Below the pieces are notes generated by a model. It did no database searches. It saw nothing but the letters and a program-made list of their open reading frames with translations, and was not told where the DNA came from. From NCBI GenBank assembly GCA_025450495.1, contig JANWHI010000070.1:1-64000 (forward strand): a stretch of 64,000 nucleotides of DNA, written 5' to 3'. The position numbers and the translations under genes are program-made. How positions within the stretch are numbered: position 1 is the first letter of the stretch; each line of letters starts with the position of its first letter. This document shows positions 36,752 to 45,792 of this stretch, piece after piece. This DNA is from Candidatus Dormiibacter sp. (GTDB lineage: Bacteria; Chloroflexota; Dormibacteria; UBA8260).

Positions 36752-37827
36752 GCAGGTGCCTCCCCCGGGATGTGATCGGATGAGCGTTGGATCAGATGCA
36801 GCGTGCTGTCGCGTGCCCAGGCGAGGCGAACCTCTCGCCCGATCCTGGAGCGGACGTCGGTCGAGGAGGTGGCGAGGTTCTGCTGGACCACGGTCATGTG
36901 GGCAGCGCCCTCGACGTCGACGATGTACCGCGTCTCAGCACCGAGGTAGATGACGTCGCGAACCACGCCGCCGACGCTGTAGTCATCGGGCTGCGCGTCG
37001 TCGCCCGGATCGAGCATCCGGATCTGCTCGGGTCGCACGGTGTAACGCTGCGGGTCGCCAATCACGGCGCGCGCCAAATCTCCCTCGAGGATGTTGGAGG
37101 TGCCGACGAAGCCCGCGACGAACGGCGTTGCCGGCGCCTCGTAGATCTCGCCGGGCGTGCCCACCTGCTCGACGACTCCGGCATTGAAAACGGCGATGCG
37201 GTTGCTCATGGCCAGCGCTTCGTGCTGGTCGTGGGTGACGAAGATGAACGTGATGCCCACCAGACGTTGGATGTCCTTGAGTTCGACCTGCATGTCCTCG
37301 CGCAACTTGAGGTCCAGCGCGCCGAGCGGTTCATCGAGCAGCAGGACGCGGGGTCGATTGACCAGAGCCCGTGCCAGTGCGACCCGCTGCCTCTGGCCGC
37401 CGCTGAGCTGCGAGGGCTTGCGGACGTCGTAGCCGTCGAGTCGAACCGTGTGCAACGCCTCGGCAACTCGCCACGCCTGCTCGCGCCTGGGGACGTGGCG
37501 CACCATCAGCCCGTAACCCACGTTCTCTGCAACTGTCATGTGGGGGAACAGCGCGTAGTCCTGGAAAACCGTGTTGACGTCGCGATCGAATGCGGGCACA
37601 TCGGTGACGTCCTGCCCGTAGAGCCGGATTCGGCCTCGGGTGGGACGCTCGAAGCCCGCGATCAGCCGCAGCGTCGTGGTCTTGCCCGAGCCGGAGGGAC
37701 CGAGGAGGCAGAAGAACTCGCCGTCGACGATGTCCAGAGAGATGCCGGCCACGGCCGCAACGCCGCCGAAGCTCTTCTCGACCCCCTCGAGGCGGACGGC
37801 TACTCGACCCTGAGCGGCCACCGCCAT
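36748..37827 (-). CDS. potA: Polyamine ABC transporter ATP-binding protein (PotA-like)
   Basis: About 359 residues. Walker A GPSGSGKTT, Q-loop FQDYALFPHM, signature QLSGGQRQRVALARAL, Walker B VLLLDEPLGALD and a C-terminal TOBE domain (GVVRDVIYLGAETRYIVDVEG). It energises PotBCD. The ATG at 37827 is chosen; an in-frame TTG at 37857 is possible. The predicted -10 box TAGGGT is at 37903-37898. Confidence 0.92.
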   Translation of the reverse strand: MAVAAQGRVAVRLEGVEKSFGGVAAVAGISLDIVDGEFFCLLGPSGSGKTTTLRLIAGFERPTRGRIRLYGQDVTDVPAFDRDVNTVFQDYALFPHMTVAENVGYGLMVRHVPRREQAWRVAEALHTVRLDGYDVRKPSQLSGGQRQRVALARALVNRPRVLLLDEPLGALDLKLREDMQVELKDIQRLVGITFIFVTHDQHEALAMSNRIAVFNAGVVEQVGTPGEIYEAPATPFVAGFVGTSNILEGDLARAVIGDPQRYTVRPEQIRMLDPGDDAQPDDYSVGGVVRDVIYLGAETRYIVDVEGAAHMTVVQQNLATSSTDVRSRIGREVRLAWARDSTLHLIQRSSDHIPGEAPA

Positions 37828-37931
37828 CTGCGCGTCGTCGATCCCGGCCACGGCCAAAATCCGGTCCCTCTCGCAACCCGCCGGAGACGTCGATCGGACC
37901 CTACCACTCGGCGCGGGCGTGTGCGGCGATG

Positions 37932-37950
37932 CTTGCGAATGTTCTGCAAG
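37932..37950. promoter_or_regulatory. Operator candidate upstream of the pot operon
   Basis: CTTGC-N9-GCAAG, about 30 bases upstream of the TAGGGT -10 box of potA. The inner bases (GAA/TTC) also nearly pair. The arrangement resembles binding sites of small helix-turn-helix regulators. Confidence 0.35.
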
Positions 37951-37965
37951 GACTCGCCCCCTCCC

Positions 37966-38982
37966 TCAGCCCTCCTCGACCTTGCGCGCCCGGCTCGGCG
38001 CCACCCGCGGTGGCTCGCCGGGCATCTTGGGATACTGCGGCGGCCAGGGTGCGTCGACAAGTCCCGCCGCAGTGTCGCGCTCATGGAGCGCGAGCAGTGC
38101 GTCCAACGGTTGCGGCGCGGCCGCCATGGCAGCCCAGGGATCGCCGCGCTTGGCGACACGCTCGGGCACCGTGGCGATGGTCAGCGCGTCCGGCACGATG
38201 GTGTCGAGCTCGTCCCACGCGAAGGGGGTCGACACCTGCCCGCCGGGTCGGGCCCGCACCGACCATGCCCCGAAGATCGTCTTGTGCGGGGCGTTCTGGT
38301 TGAAGTCGACGAACACCCTGCGGCCGCGTTCCTCCTTCCACCACGCCGCGGTGATCAGGTCGGGGCGGCGTCGCTCGAGCTCGCGGGCAACCGCGACCGC
38401 CGCGGCGCGGACGTCGTACGAGGTCCAGCGCGGTTGCAGTCGAACGTAGACGTGGATGCCGCGGTTGCCCGTGGTCTTGGGCATTGCCGCGACCCCCAGC
38501 TCGTCGAGCAGCGCGCGCACCTCGTGGGCAGCCTCCTGCACCATCGCGAATGTCACCCCCGGCGTTGGGTCGAGGTCGATGCGGAGCTCGTCGGCATGCT
38601 CGGGATCGGCAGCCTTCGCGGGCCACACATGGAAACCGAGACAGCCGAGATTCACCGCCCACAACACGTGGGCGAGGTCGGCGGCCACGAGCGCGCGCGA
38701 CGTGGTGCCGTTGGGGGTGCTCACAATCGTGGTCTGCAGCCAGTCCGGGTGTGAGTCGGGCACCCTCTTCTGGAAGAATGACGAGCCACCGGCACCGTTC
38801 GGGAATCTCTGGAGCAGCACCGGCCGGCCTCCCATGGCGCGCATCAGGGGTTCCTCGACCGACTGGTAGAAGCGGACCAGGTCGAGCTTGGTGTCGCCCC
38901 GCTCGGCGAAGAACACCTTGCCCGGGCTGGTGATCGGGACCTCGTGCCCGGATGCCTCGACAATCGTCGCGTCGTCGTCCAT
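37966..38982 (-). CDS. LigD-type DNA primase/polymerase domain protein
   Basis: 338 residues matching the polymerase domain of bacterial NHEJ ligase D as a separate gene. Motifs are VLLQRFPNG, KRVPDSHPDW, ELRIDLDPTPGVTFAMVQEAA (metal-binding Asp pair), KTTGNRGIHVYVRLQP and RVFVDFNQNAPHKTIFGAWSVRARPGGQVSTP. It adds nucleotides during end joining. No Ku, ligase or phosphoesterase gene is beside it. TATGGT lies 8 bases before the ATG at 38982, a leaderless-type start. Confidence 0.92.
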   Translation of the reverse strand: MDDDATIVEASGHEVPITSPGKVFFAERGDTKLDLVRFYQSVEEPLMRAMGGRPVLLQRFPNGAGGSSFFQKRVPDSHPDWLQTTIVSTPNGTTSRALVAADLAHVLWAVNLGCLGFHVWPAKAADPEHADELRIDLDPTPGVTFAMVQEAAHEVRALLDELGVAAMPKTTGNRGIHVYVRLQPRWTSYDVRAAAVAVARELERRRPDLITAAWWKEERGRRVFVDFNQNAPHKTIFGAWSVRARPGGQVSTPFAWDELDTIVPDALTIATVPERVAKRGDPWAAMAAAPQPLDALLALHERDTAAGLVDAPWPPQYPKMPGEPPRVAPSRARKVEEG

Positions 38983-39049
38983 CAGCAGCGACCATAGCCG
39001 CGCTCACACCGCGACGGGGAAATGGCCCGACCTGCCCTGAGCCGTGCCC

Positions 39050-40303
39050 TCAGCCTGAGGGCTCGATCTCAGCCTTGAGCAGCGCCCAGGCGCGCCGGAG
39101 CACCGCCTCTGCCGCCGCGGCGTCGCGCGTGTGGGCCACCACGAAGCCGAGGTAGCGGTCGCCCTCCGGGAGCGCTTCGACCTCCTGCCCCACCGGGATG
39201 GTCAGCTCCACGCTGGTCACCCCCGGCAGCGCGGCCGCCTCACCGGTGCCCGCCACGCTGCGCAGCACCCCCGACGCCGGCACCGGCAGCATCAGCACCC
39301 CGGCGCCTCCGGGAACCAGTTGTGGTCGGACCAGAGGCATCGCGCAGGCGTGGCGCAGGATCAGCTCTTCGAGGGACAATTCGCTGTCGCCGTCGCGGAG
39401 CCGCAACGCCGACGAGCAGCGGCCGCCGATCGATCGCGCCGCCACCTCGATGAGGACGGGACCCCCGGCGGCGAGGCGCAGCTCGGCGTGGATCGGGCCC
39501 TCGGTCAGACCGATCGCATCGATGGCGCGGGCGGTGACCGCGACGGCCTGCGCGACCTCCTGGGGGTCGTGGCGCGACGGCGTGACGTAGAGCGTCTCGG
39601 TGAAGAATGGCCCGTCCAGCGGATCCGGCTTGTCGAGCACGGCGATCACCGTCAGAGCACCGCGGTCGAGCAGGCCTTCGATGACGATCTCGGCGCCTGC
39701 CGCGAAGCCCTCGACGAGCAGCGGCGGATCGCCGCGCGGGCCGCACAGCTGGGGGCGGCGGAGCAGCGCATCGACACGGCCGATTGCCGCAGCCAGCTCG
39801 GCGACGCTGTCAGCCCGGATCACCCCGCGGCTGGCCGCGAGGTCGACTGGTTTGACCACCGCGGGCAGGCCGACCACGCGCGCGGCGGTGGCCGCCGCCG
39901 ACCCCGCCGCGTCACCGCGCACCTCCAGCCACGGTGGCTGGGGCACCCCAGCTGCCGCGAGGAGGGCTCGCAGGCGGCGCTTGTCGCGGGTCGCGGCCAC
40001 CGCCGCCACGTGGTTGTGGACAAGGCCGAGCGCCGCGGCGATGTGCGCCGCGCTGACCACGGCGGTCTCGTCGACACCCACCACGGCGTCGATCGGCCAT
40101 CGCTGAGCAAACGCCAGCGCCTTGGCGGCCGCCTCGTCCGGCAGGCCGAGGTCGAGGGCAAGCACTCGCCCCGTCATCAGCGGGGCGAGCGTCGGCACCT
40201 CGTCAGACGCGATCACGCAATCGACCCCGAGGGCATCCACGGCGCGCAGGAAGGCGCTCGCTCGGTAGGTTGCGGTGGGCAGCACGAGCATGACCCGGGG
40301 CAT
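39050..40303 (-). CDS. ATP-grasp domain protein
   Basis: 417 residues. An N-terminal preATP-grasp domain (MPRVMLVLPTATYRASAFLRAVDALGVDCVIAS) is followed by the ATP-grasp core (ATRDKRRLRALLAAAGVP; LPAVVKPVDLAASRGVI; GPIHAELRLAAGGPVLIEVAARSIGG). It probably forms an amide or peptide-like bond; the substrate is unknown. TAGTGT lies 6 bases before the ATG at 40303 (leaderless-type). It diverges from the NfuA-like gene with 18 bases between. Confidence 0.88.
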   Translation of the reverse strand: MPRVMLVLPTATYRASAFLRAVDALGVDCVIASDEVPTLAPLMTGRVLALDLGLPDEAAAKALAFAQRWPIDAVVGVDETAVVSAAHIAAALGLVHNHVAAVAATRDKRRLRALLAAAGVPQPPWLEVRGDAAGSAAATAARVVGLPAVVKPVDLAASRGVIRADSVAELAAAIGRVDALLRRPQLCGPRGDPPLLVEGFAAGAEIVIEGLLDRGALTVIAVLDKPDPLDGPFFTETLYVTPSRHDPQEVAQAVAVTARAIDAIGLTEGPIHAELRLAAGGPVLIEVAARSIGGRCSSALRLRDGDSELSLEELILRHACAMPLVRPQLVPGGAGVLMLPVPASGVLRSVAGTGEAAALPGVTSVELTIPVGQEVEALPEGDRYLGFVVAHTRDAAAAEAVLRRAWALLKAEIEPSG

Positions 40304-40321
40304 TTGGCCACACTACTGGTA

Positions 40322-40906
40322 ATGAAGGAACCTCGGATCGAGGCCACGCCGGCGGCGGTCATCCGCATCGGCGAGGTGCGCGCCAGTCGCAAGCAGCCAG
40401 ATGCAGGTCTGCGCATTGCCATCACCGGCCGCGAGAACGGTGCGTTCGTGTACGACATGCAACTGGTGACCCCGGGCGAGGAGCGACAGGGCGACCTGGT
40501 CATCTCCGGCCCGTCAGGCATCCAGGTTCACATCCCGCTGGCGTCGGCGCCGTACCTCGACGGGATCACCCTCGACGCCCAGCTTCCTGGCGGCGCGGTG
40601 CGGGTGGAGAACCCCAACCCACTGTGGCTCGATCCGCTCGCCGAGGCTGTCCAGCGCCTCCTCGACGACGAGATCAATCCCTCGGTGGCGGGGCACGGTG
40701 GCCACATCGATCTCCTCGACGTGGCCGACGGGGTTGCGTACATCCACATGGGCGGAGGCTGCCAGGGCTGCGGCATGGCGGCGGTCACCCTGGGGCAGGG
40801 CGTGCGCGTCGCCATCCTGGACAGCTTTCCCGACATCCGCGAAGTTCGCGACACCACTGACCATGCCCAGGGAGCGAACCCCTACTACCAGGCCGCGAAG
40901 AAGTAG
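40322..40906 (+). CDS. NfuA-like Fe-S cluster carrier
   Basis: 194 residues. The N-terminal half is an A-type-carrier-like domain without any cysteine (RIEATPAAVIRIGEVRAS...VHIPLASAPYLDGITLDAQL). The C-terminal half is a NifU domain with the cluster ligands in HMGGGCQGCGMA. That degenerate A-type plus NifU layout is the NfuA layout. It delivers 4Fe-4S clusters to client enzymes; KorAB and its Fe-S partner would be clients (inference). It starts at ATG 40322. Confidence 0.9.
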   Translation: MKEPRIEATPAAVIRIGEVRASRKQPDAGLRIAITGRENGAFVYDMQLVTPGEERQGDLVISGPSGIQVHIPLASAPYLDGITLDAQLPGGAVRVENPNPLWLDPLAEAVQRLLDDEINPSVAGHGGHIDLLDVADGVAYIHMGGGCQGCGMAAVTLGQGVRVAILDSFPDIREVRDTTDHAQGANPYYQAAKK

Positions 40907-41067
40907 GCGCCGGGACGGGGGCCTCGCTCCCTTTCCGTAGCTGAGGTCGGCCAGTCGTTACGGTTTCTTTGCCAGGAAGTCGCCTGCCAAAGCCCCTGAG
41001 GCTCCCCAATTGACGCGTTCCCTCGTCAGCTGCCCTCACGGTGGTCGTCCCTGTGCTTCCTACCCCG

Positions 41068-44000
41068 ATGCCGTTTGTGCGCCGTTCGCTGCGTGTGCTC
41101 GCCGTGGCCGCGTCCCTAGCGTCGCTGGTCGGGGTCGTGGCGCCGCTGGGTGGTTCGGCCGCCGGCGCGCCGGCCAGCGCTGCAGGCATGCGGGACTTCC
41201 GGATCGCCGGCGTTCCCGCCAACCTGCCGGCCGACGTGGGCAGCGGCAGCGGTTTCTGTGGATCGGTGTCAGGCACCTACAGCGGGAGAACGGTGTACGG
41301 CTACAACCTCGGGCCGTCATACCTCAACGTGTTCGCCTGCGGTCCCACTCTGAACCAAGGGTGGAACAACGACCCCTTTGAGTCGGACTTCCAGTGCGTC
41401 GAGTACAGCACCCGCTTCATGTGGGAGGCGTACGGTCTTCGCGCCGCGCCAGGCAATGGGGGCGTGTTCGTGGCCAACAACCACACCCGCTTCCCCTCGA
41501 TCGTGGTGGGCACTCCGTCGCCCGGGAACATCCCGGCCCCCGGTGACGTGGTCAGCCTGTCGGGTGGCGCAGCCAACCCCAACGCGGCTTCGGCGGGGCA
41601 TACCGCGGTGGTCAGCGACGTCTCGCACGTGAACATGGCCACCGGGAACGGCTACATCACCATCGTCGAGGAGAACGACGGCGGTGCTGGAACCGGCCGC
41701 ATCAACGTCTCCAACTGGAGCGAGTCGATGGGCAACCCGCAGTACGCCAACGGGCTGTACTGGTACCCCACGGTCTCCTGGCTAGAGCTTGCGGGAAGCG
41801 CCTCGACGGCCCCCGGCGCGGCCAGCGAGACGAGGGTCTGCGCGACCTGCGCGCCACCTCTGCTGCACCACGGCGGCCCGGTGATGGGAACCGCGACCCT
41901 GGCCTCGATCTACTGGTCGACAGGTCCGGCCGTCACCCCCGGATACCGGAGCATCATCGACGGCTACCTGACCAACGTGTCCTTGAGCGACCCCAACAGC
42001 AACGTGTTCGGCAGCAACCCACTCTACGGTGGCAGTCCGCCGACCACGCCTCCATTCACATTCGCCGGCGGGTTGTCCGACGCATCCCCGCTGCCAGCCG
42101 GTGGATGCGCTCCGGACCCGGGCTATACGACGTGCCTGAGCCGCCCGCAGGTCGAGAATGAGGTCAACCACGTCATCTACTCGCAGGGGTCGGCGCCTGC
42201 GCTGGATCTCGCCCACGTCTATGTTCTGTTCCTGCCCCCGGGCGTCGAGAGCTGCGCGGGCCCGGGCTCGTGCTCGGCGTCCTCGTTCTGCGGTTACCAC
42301 AGCAGCTACACGTACGCGGGGGGCACGGTCCTGTACGCCGTGGTGGCTTATCCGACCGCGAGCACGTGCACCACGGGCCAGTCTCCCAACGGCGACCCGA
42401 TCGCCGACGGTGCCGTCGACACGGTCAGCCACCAGATCAGCGAGACCATCACCGATCCGCTCGGCACTGCCTGGACCGACACCGCCGGCAACGAGATCGG
42501 CGACGAGTGCGCCAATGTGTACGGCGCACCAGTGGGGTCCACCGACGCCACCAAGCCGAAGACCAGCGAGTTCAACCAGCTGATCGGCTCGGGGGCGTAC
42601 TACACGCAGGAGGAGTTCAGCAACTCGGCGTACTTCGCCACCGGCAACGGTTGCATCCAGAGCCCCAGCCAACAGGTACCAGGCGCAGGCAACGGTGTCA
42701 GCGCGACGGGAAGTCCGGCGCAGGTCCCCAACGACGGCTTAAGCACGTCGACCGTCACCGCCACAGTGCGGTCTGTCCAGCAGCAGCCGGTCAGCGGCGA
42801 CCGGGTTCATTTCACAACCTTCACCCGGTCGGGCACCTGCGGCACGGTGAACCCGACCGACGTCACCACCGACGCCTCCGGCCATGCGGCCACGACGTAC
42901 ACGGCGTCGACCGCGGACGCGACCTGCAGCGTCGTCGCCACCGAGGCGACGACGGGTAGCAACGGTCGGGCTGTGATCACCCAGGGCGTCGCCGGCGTGT
43001 ACCACGCGCTGACACCCGTCCGCGTCGCTGATACCCGTTCTGGGTCGGGGCTGCCCCTGGCCGGTCAGTCTCTCAGCAGCGGCCAGAGCGACAAGCTGCC
43101 GGTCGCCGGAAGCAACGGCGTTCCTGCCGACGCGACCACGGCGGTGCTCAATGTCACCGTCACCAACCCGACATCGCCCTCCTATCTCACCGTCTATCCC
43201 GGTGGCACGGCCGCCCCCCTGGCCTCCAACCTCAACTTCGCCGCCGGCCAGACCGTGGCCAACCTGGTCACCGTTCCCATCGGTGGCGACGGCACCGTCA
43301 GGTTCTTCAACCATGCCGGCACCACCGACGTCGTGGTTGACCTCGAGGGATACATGCAGCGCGGAGCCGGACCGGCTGGGCTCTACCACCCGGCGGTGCC
43401 CAGCCGCATCACCGACACGAGGCCCGGCTCCGGTCAGGCCAACGCCGGCGCCTCGCTCGGCAAAAGCGCCACGCTGATGGTCCAGGTCGCCGGTGCCGGC
43501 GGCGTACCCGCCAGCGGTGTGTCGGCCGTGGTCCTCAACCTGACCGCCGTCGGCGCCAGCGCCCCCAGCTTCCTGACCGCCTTCCCGTCGGACGCGGTCA
43601 TGCCGCTGGCGTCGAACCTGAACTTTCTGCCCGGCCAGGTCGTGCCCAACCGGGTCATCGTCCCGCTCGGGGCGGACGGCCGGGTGGCCGTCTACAACCA
43701 TCTCGGTGGCGTCGACGTGGTGGTCGACGTCGCCGGCTGGTTCACCAGCGGCAGCGACCCGCAGGCCACCGGGTTCCGCTTCACGCCGATCGCCCCCACC
43801 CGCGTCGTCGACACCCGCGCGCTGTCCGGTCAGCCGCTGGCCGGCGCGACCCTCAGCACCGGTGGGTTCGACTCCACGTCCGTCGCTTCGACGGCGAGCC
43901 TTCCCGCCAACGCCGCCGGTTTCGCCGCCAACGTCACCGTTGCCGGCACCACCGGGGCAAGCTACCTCACGGTCTACCCGGCCGGCGCCGCGATGCCCAC

Positions 44001-44142
44001 GAGCTCGGACCTCAACTGGGTCGCGGGCCAGATCGCGTCAAACATGCTAGTCAGCGGTCTCGGCACGGGCGGGTCGATCACCCTGTACAACCACTGGGGA
44101 CAGAGCGACGTGATCGTCGACCTCTGCGGCTTCTGGTCCTGA
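41068..44142 (+). CDS. Secreted multidomain protein: CHAP, zincin-like, Big_1 and three C-terminal repeats
   Basis: 1,024 residues from ATG 41068 (GTG 41041 also possible). Signal peptide to about residue 38. CHAP amidase domain about 55-245 with Cys110 (FQCVEYSTRFMW), His178 (AGHTAVVSDV) and Glu201 (ITIVEEND). A PHI-1/EXORDIUM-like or zincin-like domain at 270-534 has SHQISETITDPLG and GNEIGDEC. A bacterial Ig (Big_1) domain lies at 536-636. Three repeats of about 129 residues follow from 644, 772 and 902 (R(V/I).DTR.. G; LTVYP; ASNLN; V.NLV.V; VDVVVDVAGW). It is probably a cell-wall hydrolase or adhesin exposed outside the cell. No operon partners. Confidence 0.8.
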   Translation: MPFVRRSLRVLAVAASLASLVGVVAPLGGSAAGAPASAAGMRDFRIAGVPANLPADVGSGSGFCGSVSGTYSGRTVYGYNLGPSYLNVFACGPTLNQGWNNDPFESDFQCVEYSTRFMWEAYGLRAAPGNGGVFVANNHTRFPSIVVGTPSPGNIPAPGDVVSLSGGAANPNAASAGHTAVVSDVSHVNMATGNGYITIVEENDGGAGTGRINVSNWSESMGNPQYANGLYWYPTVSWLELAGSASTAPGAASETRVCATCAPPLLHHGGPVMGTATLASIYWSTGPAVTPGYRSIIDGYLTNVSLSDPNSNVFGSNPLYGGSPPTTPPFTFAGGLSDASPLPAGGCAPDPGYTTCLSRPQVENEVNHVIYSQGSAPALDLAHVYVLFLPPGVESCAGPGSCSASSFCGYHSSYTYAGGTVLYAVVAYPTASTCTTGQSPNGDPIADGAVDTVSHQISETITDPLGTAWTDTAGNEIGDECANVYGAPVGSTDATKPKTSEFNQLIGSGAYYTQEEFSNSAYFATGNGCIQSPSQQVPGAGNGVSATGSPAQVPNDGLSTSTVTATVRSVQQQPVSGDRVHFTTFTRSGTCGTVNPTDVTTDASGHAATTYTASTADATCSVVATEATTGSNGRAVITQGVAGVYHALTPVRVADTRSGSGLPLAGQSLSSGQSDKLPVAGSNGVPADATTAVLNVTVTNPTSPSYLTVYPGGTAAPLASNLNFAAGQTVANLVTVPIGGDGTVRFFNHAGTTDVVVDLEGYMQRGAGPAGLYHPAVPSRITDTRPGSGQANAGASLGKSATLMVQVAGAGGVPASGVSAVVLNLTAVGASAPSFLTAFPSDAVMPLASNLNFLPGQVVPNRVIVPLGADGRVAVYNHLGGVDVVVDVAGWFTSGSDPQATGFRFTPIAPTRVVDTRALSGQPLAGATLSTGGFDSTSVASTASLPANAAGFAANVTVAGTTGASYLTVYPAGAAMPTSSDLNWVAGQIASNMLVSGLGTGGSITLYNHWGQSDVIVDLCGFWS

Positions 44143-44146
44143 TCGC

Positions 44147-44572
44147 CTAGACGCGACCGGCGGCGCTGCCCTTCAAGTCCTCGAGCAGTTCCCTGACTCG
44201 AGCGTGGATGTCATCGCGGATGCGCCGCACCGCAGCCAGCGAGTGCCCCGCGGGATCGTCGACCTCCCAGTCAAGGTAGCGCTTGCCCCGGTGGATGGGA
44301 CACGCATCACCGCAGCCCATGGTGATGACCACGTCTGCCGAATCGACGGCTTCGCCGGTGAGCGGTTTGGGCAACTCTTTGGAGATGTCGATGCCCAACT
44401 CCGCCATCGCTGCAACCACTGCCGGGTTGAGGCGGTCGGCGGGTTCCGATCCGGCCGACCGAACGCTCACCGATCCGCCGGCGTGGCGCTCGAGCAGGGC
44501 GGCGGCCATCTGTGACCGCCCCGCGTTGTGCACGCAGACGAAGAGAACGGTCGGTGCGGATGTCGTGTTCAC
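44147..44572 (-). CDS. arsC: Arsenate reductase ArsC (LMW-PTP type)
   Basis: 141 residues of the low-molecular-weight phosphatase-like ArsC family. The P-loop is C13-VHNAG-R19, and a second redox Cys pair lies in TMGCGDACPIHRGKRYLDWEVDDP. It reduces As(V) to As(III). The GTG at 44572 overlaps the aquaporin stop (GTGA). It is the last gene of the arsenic operon. Confidence 0.93.
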   Translation of the reverse strand: MNTTSAPTVLFVCVHNAGRSQMAAALLERHAGGSVSVRSAGSEPADRLNPAVVAAMAELGIDISKELPKPLTGEAVDSADVVITMGCGDACPIHRGKRYLDWEVDDPAGHSLAAVRRIRDDIHARVRELLEDLKGSAAGRV

Positions 44573-45303
44573 TTCGACGGGCCGCCGGATGCCTGGTGTG
44601 GGACGAGCACCTCGCCCGCGCGAGAGCGCGCATCCACAAAAAGTGTGCGGATCAGCAGCCACGCCAGCGCGCCGCCAGCAAGCTGTGCGCCGATGAACGG
44701 CGCGACCGACCCGGGGGCGATGCCGGCGAACGTGTCGGACAGCATGCGACCGACCGTCACTGCGGGGTTGGCGAAACTCGTCGACGACGTGAAGAAGTAG
44801 GCCGCGCTGATGTACGCACCAACAGCCAGCGGCGCGGTGGCGGCCGACCCCCGGCGGCTGATGCCGAAGATGACCATCAGCAATCCGAGGGTGGCCACCA
44901 CCTCGCCGAGCCCGATGCCACCGTTCCACCGATCATGGGTTGAGATGGTGACCGCGGTCAGCGAGAACATCAGGTTGGCAACGATGACTCCGCAGATGGC
45001 GCCCAGCACCTGGGCCACCACATAGGCAGGCACGTCCCGCCAGCGCAGTCCGCCGAACGCAGCGTCGACCACTGACACAACAGGGTTGAGGTGGGCACCG
45101 GACACGGACCCGACGGCGAGGATGATCGCCGTCAGCGCCGCGCCTGTCGCCACCGCATTTTCGAGCAGCGCCAGGCCCCGATCGCCGGGGCTGAGTCGTT
45201 GTGCTGCGATCCCCGACCCGACCACCGCGATGAGCAGGAACGCTGTGCCGATCAGCTCAGCCGCGGCCCGCCGAAGCACATGCGCAGCGGTCAGCTCGCG
45301 CAA
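44569..45303 (-). CDS. Aquaglyceroporin (MIP family), probable arsenite channel
   Basis: 244 residues with six helices and both pore motifs, NPVVSV (NPA variant) and NPAVTV. In ars operons such channels let As(III) made by ArsC leave down its gradient, replacing an ArsB/Acr3 pump, as in rhizobial aqpS-arsC. No arsB or acr3 is seen here. It starts at TTG 45303 (13-base overlap with arsI) or GTG 45279. Confidence 0.9.
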   Translation of the reverse strand: MRELTAAHVLRRAAAELIGTAFLLIAVVGSGIAAQRLSPGDRGLALLENAVATGAALTAIILAVGSVSGAHLNPVVSVVDAAFGGLRWRDVPAYVVAQVLGAICGVIVANLMFSLTAVTISTHDRWNGGIGLGEVVATLGLLMVIFGISRRGSAATAPLAVGAYISAAYFFTSSTSFANPAVTVGRMLSDTFAGIAPGSVAPFIGAQLAGGALAWLLIRTLFVDARSRAGEVLVPHQASGGPSK

Positions 45304-45728
45304 CAGGCTTGCTGCCGCGCCGCGGCTTCCCCGGCCGCATCGCCCGAGAAGTCACACGACGCGGTGGGCGCATCGGCCAGCACGGTGTACACCTCCCATC
45401 GCGTGTCCGCGCCGCTCACCCACACCTTGTCCTGCAAGGCGTGACAGCACGCGACGCCGTTCTCGACGTCAGCGTCGAGGCCCTGCGCGGCCAGCCGCCG
45501 GGTCGCCGCCACCACATCCTCGGTCGAGTCGACCTCGACACCGAGATGGTTGAGGCTGCCGGCGTGAGCGGGGTTCTCGAACAGCACGAGCTTGAGCGGG
45601 GGCTCCGCGACGATGAAATTGGCGTATCCGGGCCGCCGTTTCGCCGCCGCCACGGCGAACAGCTTCTCGTAGAAGAGCACGGCTTCGTCGATGTCGCTCA
45701 CGTTCAGCGCCAGCTGGACTCGGGACAT
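45291..45728 (-). CDS. arsI: ArsI/CadI-type VOC metalloenzyme
   Basis: 145 residues of the ArsI/CadI family. Expected metal ligands are present as Gln5, His61 and Glu112, and the vicinal thiols of organoarsenical lyases as Cys94-Cys95 (NGVACCHAL). ArsI cleaves the C-As bond of trivalent methylarsenicals; the closely related CadI is cadmium-induced. The C-terminus carries more cysteines (CDFSG; QQACCAS). The ATG at 45728 lies one base after the stop of the Cys-rich micro-ORF (TGA-G-ATG), so translation is probably coupled to it. Confidence 0.88.
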   Translation of the reverse strand: MSRVQLALNVSDIDEAVLFYEKLFAVAAAKRRPGYANFIVAEPPLKLVLFENPAHAGSLNHLGVEVDSTEDVVAATRRLAAQGLDADVENGVACCHALQDKVWVSGADTRWEVYTVLADAPTASCDFSGDAAGEAAARQQACCAS

Positions 45729-45729
45729 C

Positions 45730-45780
45730 TCAACAGCCGCATCCGCAGGGGCACGTTCCACACGGGCAGTCACATGGCAT
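45730..45780 (-). CDS. Cys-rich 16-residue peptide, metallothionein-like
   Basis: The ATG at 45780 opens a 17-codon frame reading MPCDCPCGTCPCGCGC, with seven cysteines at 3, 5, 7, 10, 12, 14 and 16. A full-length Shine-Dalgarno (AGGAGGTGA, 45792-45784) stands six bases from the ATG, the best in the window. The stop lies one base before the arsI ATG. It is the first frame of the arsenic operon. CxC/CxxC spacing is that of metal- or arsenite-binding peptides. I know of no described family. It could instead be only a leader whose translation opens arsI. Confidence 0.6.
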   Translation of the reverse strand: MPCDCPCGTCPCGCGC

Positions 45781-45792
45781 GAGTCACCTCCT

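Noticed and set aside
36787..38754. A 655-codon open frame on the plus strand
   Set aside because: It lies antisense to potA and the LigD-like polymerase, both fully supported by motifs. Long complementary frames are common in high-GC genes.
40907..41040. Possible c-di-AMP-type riboswitch ahead of the CHAP protein gene
   Set aside because: Such elements often precede cell-wall hydrolase genes, but the conserved core bases and stems could not be found here.
44147..45303. An arsenite efflux pump gene in the ars operon
   Set aside because: The membrane protein has NPA-type aquaporin motifs and six helices, not the ArsB or Acr3 pattern.
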